Source: Hyaloperonospora brassicae (taxonomy: Eukaryota > Oomycota > Peronosporomycetes > Peronosporales > Peronosporaceae). From it: a DNA stretch of 64,000 nucleotides. The stretch is from positions 1-64,000 of the forward strand of contig CANTFL010000810.1 in NCBI GenBank assembly GCA_947650285.1. Direction: 5' to 3'. Shown piece by piece: positions 45,106 to 54,631 of this stretch; within the stretch, counting starts at the first letter, position 1, and every line of letters starts with the position of its first letter. The notes below the pieces were generated by a model. The model saw nothing but the letters and a program-made list of their open reading frames with translations, did no database searches and was not told the origin of the DNA. The position numbers were made by a program, and so were the translations under genes.

Positions 45106-48100
45106 TCAAGTTAGGAGAGGAGGGGACGGAGCGGAATTACAAAGAAGAAGGCGGGCGAGAATCTGTATAGTGATTTTTTACTTCTCCTCTCAATGTTTGT
45201 TTTGACACAGTATCTATTTACACAAATTCTGTAGCAACGGGTAGCGGCCGATTTAGTCCATAGCTCCCGTTTCTTACACTTGTTATTACTTGACGTCCCC
45301 CTATCCTAATTTCGTCTCGTCAAAGTAGTGAACAAGGACAATGTTCTTGGTTGGACCCTGATGTAATACATCCTCCGATAAAACGTCTACAAGCAACTCA
45401 TTCGAAACAGCATAACAGTATCTCATAAAAGTCGTCCAGGAAAACCCTCTACTTCTTTCTGCAAGAAAAAACACCAACTTACAGAAATCTCTGCAGAATG
45501 CACATAACTTCCCAAGATGATGACCCCTCGGTTTATCACCAGATTTTCTCGGTCCTCACGAACCTGCAATTTTGACACATCAGGTCGGACGTCAGCATGA
45601 TATAATAGTCACCAAGCACGCGGCAGGACCACTCAAGAACCATCGCCGCTCCCGCCCACTCTTATCTTTGCGCTTCTTCCAGTGTCATCCATCTTTCTTG
45701 TAGTTCGAGACCTCTAGTAAGATACGAAACAAAAACGTGCCACCCTGGTCACGCATAAATAGGTTACCGTAAATTTCCGTCAGTCGATCTTTGATAAGGG
45801 CTAAATTTCCTCAAACAGCTCCTCGTTTTCAGTTGAACAATGAGAGACGTACCTGGTGGTCGAAACTTTATTGAGCGGAGCAGCGGTACGTTTTCAAGCT
45901 TCAAGTGCAGCAAGAGGAACACCAGCTTGTGTTTGAAGAGCTATCGCCGAATCGCTTCGTTACGCAGAAAGGCTGCGCGCGCTTGGTTCATTCGCCGTCT
46001 TGTATTCCTCTTATAGCTGGTGAAAAAAAGAGCCCTATCCTGTGGATAACAAAAATTGTCCTATTCTATGTAATTTCTCATCAAATAAACAGTTCTACTT
46101 TTACCTCAAGACAGAGCTTTCGGGTTCTGTTTTACCTACCGCTTCCTCGGTTGCCCTGTGTACGCTTGCCGGGCACACGTCACCCTTGCATTAAGTTCAC
46201 GCAAGGGGTGTGCCCCGTTACACGTGTCGTATGTCTCGGTACGGAAGTTTGTCAAGCACTTTACCGCTGACACTTTTGGCCGTTTTCGATGTGATCTCTA
46301 CGGAGGAAATCGCAAACGAACTTCGAATGTATTGCTTATGATAAACTATCTGGACAATGCTGACTACTTGCTCACGAAAGAAACAAATGGGTATGATTTA
46401 CGAGACGAAGGTGTGGCGCACATCCATCAAGCTTCGACAAGTATGACCGTTTTATTTACGATATACTTGCCAGCCGATAAAAAACACTCTATCCTCGACC
46501 AGTTTTAAGACGTAGCAATTGGCAGTTGTCGAACAAATGTTGAGCCACATGATGACAGGACAGAAGGACACACTGGAACCCTTAAATTAGCAATTATGTT
46601 TGAAAAAGGACGTGACCCACCGGCATTTGGATATACAATATATACGGATCAGAATAACATATTTGCGAAAACGAAGGCTATGCGCAAGGTACTACAAAAA
46701 AGAGAAAGTTGTTGCGATTTTTTGAAGTGCGTTTGAACAAGAACAAGCCATGTCAGCAATGTCACGGGGGAGGGGTGTTTTTTTTCATTTCTACAACCCC
46801 AGGATGATGTCAATGTGATAAACTTGATGCAAGGACGGCTCTGAGACCGCCGCCATTCGAAAAAGACAAGCGGGATTGTGCACTACTGACTAGTAGACCT
46901 CTGATCAATTGTACGCACGAGTATTTGCATAATCACGTTTGTCTACAATAATGGCAGACAGCACGCATGAAGCTCACTACTACAGCTTCCTATATACATA
47001 CACGCAAACCCTATCGTCCGTTGATTGTACACACCGTCTTGTCCGCGGCATTGCCAGGCACGTTTGGATATACGAAGCAAATTTGCTTGTAGCTGCTTGA
47101 AAGGGATATGAAAGATTACGCCTTAATTTTTGCTTGGCCAAAGAAACACAATGACCAAACTCGCAAGCTTTACAGGCGTCCGCAACACTGTTAGTATAGC
47201 AACAACTCAATAGGCGGTCGCCCTAGCAATCCACACCGTGAGGCATGTAACTGTTGGGTGGGCTGAAGGCCGTACTGGCTGAAAATTCCATAGTGAATGA
47301 AGGGTGCTGGTCCTCCAAGGAATGTAGGCTCACTGTGCTCCCGGACCACCCCGGTAGATCTGAAGGAACTCGCGGCATAAACTGTCCGTTGTGCCGCACG
47401 GCTAAATACACCACTTAAGCTTTTTCACACGCTTTTGTCATTTGTTATAAAAGTCTAGCACTATTCAGATAGTGCACTCAATGTTAAAGCACTGACTGAA
47501 AGGATCATCGTCCTTACAGTTATCGTGTGGTCAACCATGTGATGAGAAGTCGAGTTCTCCGAAACGACGCCAAACCACCCTCTTTCCCTGAAAGCGTCAT
47601 CGAGCTTTATCAATTGTATTGCTATCCTCCCCTTAGTGAAGAATGACCGATCCAGCGATTGCTTCCGTGAAGAACAGACAGTTCGCAAATCGACCTGTGC
47701 ATGGTATCGAGCTCAGTATCTACAAGAAATAAGCATATCGCAAAGCTAAACGGCGGCAAGTGGTACTTTGTGCGTTATTGTTGCTAGTGAAATCAAATTC
47801 TCACCGACATTTGCCTGTCATCATGTGGCACGGTGTCTACCTAGCCGCAAATGCAATGGCGTGACGAGTAGAGCTATGAGTGTGCGTGCGACATGAGGAC
47901 GATATCGACATAAAGCCTATGACCCAGGTATGAAAGGGTATTGCGTTCAAAGCTAGAACCACGCTTGGCGGTGTTGCAGTTTATGTCCGACCAGCGTCGA
48001 AGTCGCTAAGAAGAACTGAATGGCACTTGCTTGCTCGCGATAGATAAACAACTGTTGTAGTTCGGGATGCGAGTATATTGCGCCTTTGAATCTTTTGTGA

Positions 48101-48613
48101 GGACTGCGACGTAAGTAAAGTACAGCTCGTCCAACGACTAGGACAGAGTCAGTTCTGTAATGAATTATTCGAGCCAGTACATTGGCAGCAAACAACTTCT
48201 GAGCTCGGCATCGTCATCAGCTACTCGCTAAACGTCGCGGTCGCGCCCCTTTCGCGCATCCTGCGTATACTCACTCGTAACAAGACACGACAAAACCGAG
48301 ACAACGGCAACGCCGGACTAGACTGTTTTCAGGACTAAAACACGACCATGGCTTTGATTTAGAGCACTATCAAACTCGAGTCTTGTAAGCAGTTCTATGT
48401 CCGCTAGCGCACATCGTCTGCCACAATCCGACCCCATCCAATCCATGTCCCCACAATTTCTTCTCGGATCTTCGTATGTGCTGATACAGTCGTCAACAGC
48501 CTCTCATCATTGGCCAGCATGGAGATGTTCCATCTACGAGCTGGACGTGAAAGGTATGCGCTACCACCAACATCTACAAAGCGCCGCGAGAAGATCCACC
48601 ATCACAACAGCAG
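45106..48613. other. Intergenic region with unclassified fragments
   Basis: A plus-strand frame at 46158-46508 (FTADTFGRFRCDLYGGNRKR) and a following frame near 46570-46730 (LAIMFEKGRDPPAFGYTIY) look like pieces of one decayed protein of unknown family. An LTR-like end (CCCCGTTACA at 46213-46222, with the hairpin GGGCACACGTCACCCTTGC / GCAAGGGGTGTGCCCC around 46168-46217) suggests an LTR remnant in minus orientation. A short poly-purine/poly-T tract lies at 46765-46792. Nothing else is recognised. Confidence 0.4.
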
Positions 48614-48928
48614 TTAGTACTGGTGGCCAGCCGACTTCTTCTTCTCACCAAGCTCAAAGTGCTTGGTGCGCTTCATGGGCAGCTGCTTTTTGGTCTTGCA
48701 CTCCTTGCACTCCATACGCAGAGTGATCTTCTTTGTGGTCTTGGCCTTCTTGTGGAAGACAGGCTTGGTTTGACCACCAAATCCCTTCTGCTTGGCATTA
48801 TAACGACGTGCGCCCTGGGCGTACTTCGATGCCTTGCCGGCCTTGTATTGCGTTATCTTGTGCACCGTGTGCTTCTGGCACTTCTTGTCCTTGCAGAATG
48901 TGCGGCGTTCCTTTGGCACGTTTACCAT
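48614..48928 (-). CDS. RPL44: 60S ribosomal protein eL42 (RPL44/L36a), 104 aa
   Basis: The protein begins [12 protein letters not shown] and contains [34 protein letters not shown] and KHFELG, all hallmarks of eL42 in the large ribosomal subunit near the E site. The zinc-binding cysteines are C12, C17, C74 and C77. Residue 56 is proline, the form found in cycloheximide-sensitive ribosomes. Length (104 aa) matches the family (105-106 aa). No intron interrupts the coding frame. A 5' UTR intron is plausible at 48934-49028. It is a single-copy-like housekeeping gene and marks this end of the window as real genic DNA. The plus-strand frame over it (48623-48937) is a shadow. Confidence 0.95.
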   Translation of the reverse strand: MVNVPKERRTFCKDKKCQKHTVHKITQYKAGKASKYAQGARRYNAKQKGFGGQTKPVFHKKAKTTKKITLRMECKECKTKKQLPMKRTKHFELGEKKKSAGHQY

Positions 48929-48933
48929 AGTTG

Positions 48934-49028
48934 CTGAGGTCTACACAGTGCACATGACCGCTGGTTAGCATCATAAACACGCCCGAGGCTCCTCGACCTA
49001 TAGATACAAACATCGCACTCGCGCCCAC
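48934..49028 (-). other. Possible 5' UTR intron of the eL42 gene
   Basis: On the minus strand AACAG/GTGGGC gives a donor, TGCTAAC a strong branch point, and GACCTCAG an acceptor five bases before the ATG. Intron length would be 95 nt. This is inferred from the splice motifs only. Confidence 0.4.
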
Positions 49029-49672
49029 CTGTTGTCTAGTCCGATTTCAGAAATTACCAGTCCAGTGAAAAGCCGCAGCGTCCACCAGCCAGTGGTTGTT
49101 GGTCTCGAGGACTGAGGAGATGTAAAAAGCGACCTCTTTTTACCGCGTAATTACCTCGGCATTCACTTGCCTGTTCGGATTTGACCGGAGTGGTTTAACC
49201 ACCAGCTTGTGCAGAAAAGAGGACCGGCAGTCCAAGACCAGCGACCTCGCGTGTGACTCGAGTGTGACTCGAGTGGAAGGCGGTGGATCGATTGTCCACG
49301 AGAAAACGCCCGCCTTGAGTTGCTGATTGAAGTAACGCAGTTGCAGGCAAGTCGGCCGTCGGATGAGTAAAACACTCATTTAATGTATTGGCACCGCCCA
49401 AGTCGGACAGCGTGACGGAAGACAAGCAAAAAACCGTCCGGACACAGCCAAAAAACCGTCAGACGACAAGTACACAGTGCCGCGCATCGTGCACACTCGC
49501 GAGAACATCCGATATAGGAAGTAGTCGGCACAAGTAGTCGTCTACCGGCCGTCAACACTCGTGTGCAGCATCAGTTAATGGCGCCGATAAGAACGCGATC
49601 CATCGCCCAGTCGCGCGACGTCGACTCTTATTCAAACTACAGGCGAAAGAGAGCGAGAGAGCGAAAGAGAGC

Positions 49673-49705
<33 letters not shown>

Positions 49706-50231
49706 GGGAGGAGATGCAGGTGGATAGAGTAGTAGCCGCCGTATCCCTTTCGCGTGGGTCAGTCGAGGTCAAGTCAGTGCACGGCCGGCGTCAAGTGCCT
49801 TCGTCTACGCATCTGATTCGCTGAAAGCCGTCCCGAGCGAGCGATTGATTGCACGCACTCGCTCGCTCGCCCCCTCGACGACGCGGCGCAGCAACCAGCA
49901 GGCGACCAACCGCCGACGAGTTGTCACGACCACAGTTCACGACTGGCCGCGGCTCTGTTCCCTTCAGCCGCACCAGCCGCAAGAGCAGCTGGTGCCGTCT
50001 CTCCAACGCCCACCACCGTCTCCTCCTCTTCTCTCCTCTCTCCCTCTCTCTCGTCGTCGTCGTTGCTGTTGTTGGTGTTGTTGTTGTTGTTCTTGACGCC
50101 ACCGACTGCCGCGAAGCATCTGCTCGTTGCTTCCTCTTGTCGCCGCTTCCTTCATCCACTTGTCCACTTGAGGTCCCCGCACTCGTTTCCTCGACCAGAA
50201 CTCACCCGCCCGCTCGGTCGCTGGTACAACT

Positions 50232-50269
<38 letters not shown>

Positions 50270-50299
50270 CAGCGGCCAACGTCTCGTGTCGTGTTCGAC
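49029..50299. promoter_or_regulatory. Divergent promoter region with GA/poly-G tract and 5' UTR CT tract
   Basis: This region lies between eL42 (minus) and the hydrolase gene (plus). A purine run at 49645-49694 (GA repeats) ends in 14 consecutive G (49695-49708). A pure CT repeat lies at 50233-50267, 33 bp before the ATG at 50300. The interval 49800-50290 is rich in CTC and GTTGTT motifs, consistent with a long leader. No other gene is evident. The purine/pyrimidine tracts could form triplex or nucleosome-free DNA; function is not shown. Confidence 0.4.
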
Positions 50300-52242
50300 A
50301 TGGGGAACGCCGAGTCCCGAGGAGCTCTCCCGACGTCTTCGGGCCCGACGAGCAAAGGCGTGCGGTCCAAGCGACGGCCTCTCTCGCCCCCCGCGAGCAA
50401 AGGGCCAACACCCGACACGACCGATAGCGCGTTCGCCTGCCACGCGAGACGCTCAGCGTTCGTCCCCACGGACGACCAAACGACAGCAGTTGCAGCAGTC
50501 GCAGCAAATGGCTCCACGAGACGTCGGAAGCGACTGTCTCCAGGTCTCTCGCGCAGCTCGAGCTGCAACAGCAGCAGTGGCAGTGACAATGGCAATGCGA
50601 TGCCGCGGGAGCGCGGGGGCCTCGAACGAGGGCAAGAGGCGCTGGAAGAGACGTCGTCGCAGCTCAGCTACTGGTACTTGCTCAAACATGGGTACACGGA
50701 GCTCGTGCACTTGATCATTCGACCGCCTCGCACGAGCTACGCGGAGGCCGACCTCGGGCCCACTGAGTTTCAGTTTGCTGGACGGGCGTTTGTGCGAGAG
50801 GATTTTCCAGTCGTGAACGACCGCAGGCAGACGCTCGTGTGTTCGCACTGGCGACCAGCAACGCCAGTGGCCGAGCGCGGCCGCATCAAGAGCGCGACAG
50901 GCGGGCAGCCAGTGGTGCCGTGTGTCGTGTACTTGCACGGCAACTCGTCGTGTCGATTGGAGGCATTGGGCGTCCTGCGCACGTGCTTAGCTGCTGGTCT
51001 CACGGTCGCTGCGTTCGATACCGCCGGGTGCGGCCACTCGGACGGCGAGTACATTTCTTTGGGGTATTACGAACGCGACGACTTGAGGGCAGTCGTGACG
51101 CACCTACGGACCGAGCGGAACATTGGACCAGTGGCACTATGGGGCCGAAGCATGGGAGCAGCGACAGCGCTATTGCATGCGGATCGGGACCCGTCGATGG
51201 CAGGCATTGTCGTGGATAGCGCGTTTGCGAGCCTCGAACAGCTCGTGGAGGAGGTCGTTGAACGGGGACGCCAAGAAGGACTGACGCTGCCGGGGTTTCT
51301 CGTGAAAATCGTGCTCAAGTTTATTCGATTGTCGGTGAAGAAGCGGGCGCATTTTGACTTGCAGCACCTTGCGCCGATCGATCACGCGCCGGTTTCGTTC
51401 GTGCCGGCGTTGTTTGTGGCTGCAGAGCACGACTCATTTATCACGCCGCACCACAGTGACCAGATCTTTGCGGCCTACGGCGGAGATAAGAACCTCGTGA
51501 AGGTGGATGGCGACCACAACAGTTCACGGCCGCAATTTTTACTGGATTCAGCTGCCATTTTCTTGCAAACAGCATTGCAGGTTGACCCGGCAGCAACCAT
51601 GCCATCGAGTGTGTTCGTGGACGGGGCAATTGGAGGTGGCTCGCGTGTGCCATGGGAAGATACAACGTGTCGGACATCGTTGCTCTCGACGTGTCCATCG
51701 CCTACCTCGCGCTACCCCATCGCCAGGGATTTTGATGCGCTACAACTGGGCCCGAACTTGCTGTTATTACCAAGCGAGCCGTGGTCATGTCCGTCATGTA
51801 GTTTTGTCAATCGCCCGCCATCAATGCAGGTGAGTTGATCGATGTGGTTTGGCGGCTTTGAAGTATGGCATTGACAAGTTGTTGTGACACTTTGTAGTGC
51901 AGAATGTGCCGGGATATCTACCTTCCCGATGAGTACAAGAATCGAGACATGGGGAACGAGGAAGGCAACATCACGTATAGTGAGGCCACTCGAATACGTG
52001 CTACGACCACAGCAGCAGTGCGACCTCGACTCGTTTCAGGACAGTCACACGGAGCGTTTCGAAGACGAACGCTTGAGACAGCACCTTCACAGAGTCCATC
52101 GTGTGCGTCATCACGCTCAGCGCGACAGTTTGCTAAATCAGGGCGATCCACAGGCGCGGTGGCGGTCAACACTGCTGCGGCTCCAATCCATACGCGGACG
52201 ACGTCATCGCCTTCGGTCATAGAAGAAGGTTGTATGTCGTAG
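50300..52242 (+). CDS. ABHD17-like alpha/beta hydrolase with RanBP2-type zinc finger, two exons, 624 aa
   Basis: Exons are 50300-51829 and 51898-52242, joined across a 68-nt phase-0 intron (CAG/GTGAGT..TTTGTAG). The protein starts MGN, fitting N-myristoylation and membrane attachment. A Ser/Arg-rich disordered part follows. The hydrolase domain (about 165-425) has an oxyanion-hole string YLHGNSS, the nucleophile elbow GRSMG (Ser284), Asp378 in EHDSF and His406 in GDHNS, as in ABHD17/Bem46 serine hydrolases. ABHD17 enzymes remove palmitate from membrane proteins; that activity here is inferred. Residues 495-514 form W-x-C-x2-C-x3-N-x6-C-x2-C (Trp495, Cys497, Cys500, Asn504, Cys511, Cys514), an exact RanBP2-type zinc finger pattern. 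The intron splits it, so an unspliced transcript lacks the last two cysteines. The start at 50300 is preferred over the in-frame ATG at 50063 because of the MGN motif and the CT-rich leader. Confidence 0.88.
51830..51897 (+). other. Intron inside the zinc-finger codons of the hydrolase gene
   Basis: It is 68 nt, GTGAGT donor and TTTGTAG acceptor, phase 0. Reading through it gives only three more codons before a TGA at 51836, which would yield a 512-residue protein without the second Cys pair. Confidence 0.85.
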
Positions 52243-52450
52243 TTGTGCATGCGTATACGATACAACTCGATCAGAAGCGATTGAGATCGCAAAGAAATCA
52301 AGTTACCATTTAATTATTTTACATGAACGTACTGCCTGCATACGTCTTGGGTACGCGAGGTGTAACTCCACTTTCGCAGCACTGCTTGTAGCGTACACTA
52401 GCATCACACGATGCACGACAATGAACGACGTTGCAGCGCTGTTGCTGAGT
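52243..52450. terminator. Shared 3' flank of two convergent genes
   Basis: The hydrolase (plus) and the elicitin-like gene (minus) end 208 bp apart. The interval holds AT-rich sequence (TTTAATTATTTTAC at 52310) suited to transcript ends on both strands. No specific signal can be proven. Confidence 0.4.
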
Positions 52451-53578
52451 TCATTTTCTTCGCATGAGAAAATAGTAGCTGCCATTAAATAGGACCCATG
52501 CGCCAACGACGCAAGCGTATGACAGCCTGAGGTCCGTGGTCGTGGTGGTCGACGACGCGTGTGGACCGGCGGCGCTGCTCGTGAAATCGGCGGAATCGTT
52601 CCAGCTGGATGCAACACCGAACGACGTGTTTCGCAAACTGTTCCAGTCACTTGAGCCGTTGGGAATCGCGAAATTGGAAGAGTTGCGAGCCGCATCAAAG
52701 CCACTAGCACTGCGAGACCTTGCCAAAGTGCCAGTGCGATTCGCATTGCCAAGAATGCTGACGCTCATCGGACGCTCTCCAGCGGCCCCTGACAGTAAAA
52801 CGACGTCTGAACCGACTACCCGGGATTCGTCTAGTGCCGCCATCTGCCTCGTAATCTGCAAAACTGGCGAGCTCCCTTCGTCCCGGACCCCCTTCTTCGT
52901 AGTCACCATATTAGCAAGCACGTTCAGCTTGTACAGTTGTTGAAACGAGCTCGCAGTCGGAGGCACAACGACGTTGTCCATGTCCGCATTCATCAGGTCT
53001 TTACAAACACGAAGCAGCGTTTCTGCCAGCGATCGAAGACTCGCTTGCGACCGACGATAGCTGCATTCAGGCAACCACGAGGAATTTGCTGCTTGACTCA
53101 GCCACGCCGTGCATGCCTCGGACCGACACACGTCCGATGTCTGCTCCATTATCGGCGCCAATAGCGTTTCTGAAGGCTGCAATAGTCCCATGATGTCGTA
53201 CCCGGCGGTCTCCTGAGAGCAAAAGCTCAGCATCTTCTCGTCGACGACCTCAGCATCCACACGGACATTCACGTCTTCGGGGCACGATTGAACGCCACCC
53301 AGTTGAGCCAACGCATGGTCCACGTCGCCGCGTTCGCCCCACCACGTCAGTAGCTGTGACCCAGCAATGGACGAGTTCTCCGAGGTCCGTTGCGTCGGAA
53401 CGCCAAGTGAGTCTTGAGCAGCGACGTCAGTCACAACAGCAGCAACGACGAGCAGAGCGAAAAACAAGTCGTGAGCTCGAAACCTGCTCCAGCGCGTGTT
53501 GTTGCTCGGTCGCCCACCTCCACACAGCACCAAACATCGAAGCCATGACGCGACAACTGAACAATAACAGCACGTCAT
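52451..53578 (-). CDS. Elicitin-like protein with C-terminal membrane or GPI-type tail, 375 aa
   Basis: Six cysteines at residues 99, 120, 151, 156, 172 and 192 have the elicitin order, with the diagnostic five-residue step between the third and fourth (CRSEAC). Other anchors are FCSQETAGYDI (compare the elicitin second-cysteine region), LPECSY and VCKDL. Elicitins are secreted sterol-binding proteins of oomycetes that can trigger plant defence; elicitin-like members often carry long Ser/Thr tails. A hydrophobic stretch FFALLVVAAVV (39-49) ending in AAQ fits a signal peptide, but 38 residues precede it, so the true start may be elsewhere or an early intron may be missed. After the domain comes a Ser/Asn-rich tail (about 200-350) with N-glycosylation-like NSS/NGS/NTS sites. 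The C-terminal segment YACVVGAWVLFNGSYYFLM is followed by RRK, which fits a membrane anchor. The gene is convergent with the hydrolase gene. Confidence 0.75.
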   Translation of the reverse strand: MTCCYCSVVASWLRCLVLCGGGRPSNNTRWSRFRAHDLFFALLVVAAVVTDVAAQDSLGVPTQRTSENSSIAGSQLLTWWGERGDVDHALAQLGGVQSCPEDVNVRVDAEVVDEKMLSFCSQETAGYDIMGLLQPSETLLAPIMEQTSDVCRSEACTAWLSQAANSSWLPECSYRRSQASLRSLAETLLRVCKDLMNADMDNVVVPPTASSFQQLYKLNVLANMVTTKKGVRDEGSSPVLQITRQMAALDESRVVGSDVVLLSGAAGERPMSVSILGNANRTGTLARSRSASGFDAARNSSNFAIPNGSSDWNSLRNTSFGVASSWNDSADFTSSAAGPHASSTTTTTDLRLSYACVVGAWVLFNGSYYFLMRRK

Positions 53579-54000
53579 GTTTCCAGCGTAGTCGGAGGCT
53601 CTTGTTGTGTAGCAGCTCGAGAAGTTGGGATCAGATGGGAGCGATCAAGTGCAACGAGAAGGCAAAAGGTGCAGCGGCACCAAAGACGTGGATCCGCGAG
53701 CGGCGCGTGGGTTCAGAGGCCCAGTAAGCGCCGGCAAACGTGTCGTTCAGCTGGTCGTCGTCGGGTCAGAACGGCGTTGGGGGTGGGAGCGTGGGCGACT
53801 TTGTGTGGGTCGTACTCCGCATGTTGAGATGCGTTTTCACAGGTGCGAGCTCCGAATGTTATGGGATAGAACGCGTATTGTCTGGATTAGAAGCCGAGTG
53901 TCGCACGGATTTGCTGTCGTATTTGGACACTATCGAATAAATGTAATTGATTTGAAAAAAAAAGCTGCACCGATGACCGTAAGTAGCGTGGGTTCAGAAT
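53579..54000. other. Upstream flank of the elicitin-like gene
   Basis: Overlapping plus-strand frames (53356-53727, 53625-54083) have no family match and overlap the elicitin-like gene in antisense in part. The region should contain the elicitin-like promoter on the minus strand. Confidence 0.35.
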
Positions 54001-54158
54001 CAGTGCGGTCCACATTAATGTATGTACCGAGAAAGTTGCGAGTTGGGAGGCTGAAAAAGAGTGCGGACTCCGCACGGACTTGACAAAATTCGTAATTAAT
54101 AGACTGTCCAGTAAAATGACGTCATTCTCAGTCTAATTTCGACCGTGTACGTGCTTGG

Positions 54159-54319
54159 ATGGTGGTTTCAAGCAGTGTCGAGGCGTTGAGCTCTCCATCA
54201 CCGATTATCGCTGCTTTTGCACGTACTGCCAGCGCTAATGCCCCAGCAGGCGATATCGATGACGAGGGACTTGATGACAACGAAGATGTAGGAGAGGGAG
54301 AAGAGAAGGTTGAAGATGA
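54159..54319 (+). pseudogene. Pogo-like transposase, N-terminal part
   Basis: The frame starts with MVVSSSVEALSS and has an acidic run (DIDDEGLDDNEDVGEGEEKVEDD). It stops exactly at the Copia target duplication GATGA (54315-54319). After removal of the Copia element the frame continues directly at 59458 with ENHDHDGQLVNKRKRK, so the two parts were one gene. Confidence 0.75.
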
Positions 54320-54627
54320 TGTTAGAAACTATCGTATTTGACAGGTTTCTGAGCTCAAGTACTATACCATGGTACGGTGTCACCTGATTGGCTGGTCGCC
54401 ATGTGACAGGGTGACATATGGGACCACGAGAGACGGTCGCCATGTGACAGGTTGACTTATGGGACTACGAGAGACGGACGTCATATGTGACTTGTTATGG
54501 TCAAGTTGCAGTTTCGTTTTGTCTGGTCATACATATCGTAGTGTTGAGGAAGGTCATGCTAAACACTCAATATATTTCACTTTTACTTCCACCTACTTTG
54601 CACCAAGTGCACTACTACGCTCCAACA
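54320..54627 (+). repeat. Copia element 2, 5' LTR with internal 41-bp repeats
   Basis: This 308-bp LTR has an internal direct repeat of period 41 (GGTCGCCATGTGACAGG at 54394 and 54435, and a partial third copy at 54476), a typical place for enhancer repeats in U3. Confidence 0.95.
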
Positions 54628-54631
54628 GGTT

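Noticed and set aside
48623..48937. Plus-strand frame of 104 codons
   Set aside because: Exact antisense of eL42.
50063..50299. 79-codon N-terminal extension of the hydrolase
   Set aside because: It translates the CT-repeat leader into Leu/Ser repeats and hides the MGN myristoylation start.
50152..50938. Long minus-strand frames over the hydrolase gene
   Set aside because: Shadows of a GC-rich coding exon with well-defined catalytic motifs on the plus strand.
52536..52943. Plus-strand frame of 135 codons
   Set aside because: Antisense to the elicitin-like gene, which has the cysteine pattern.
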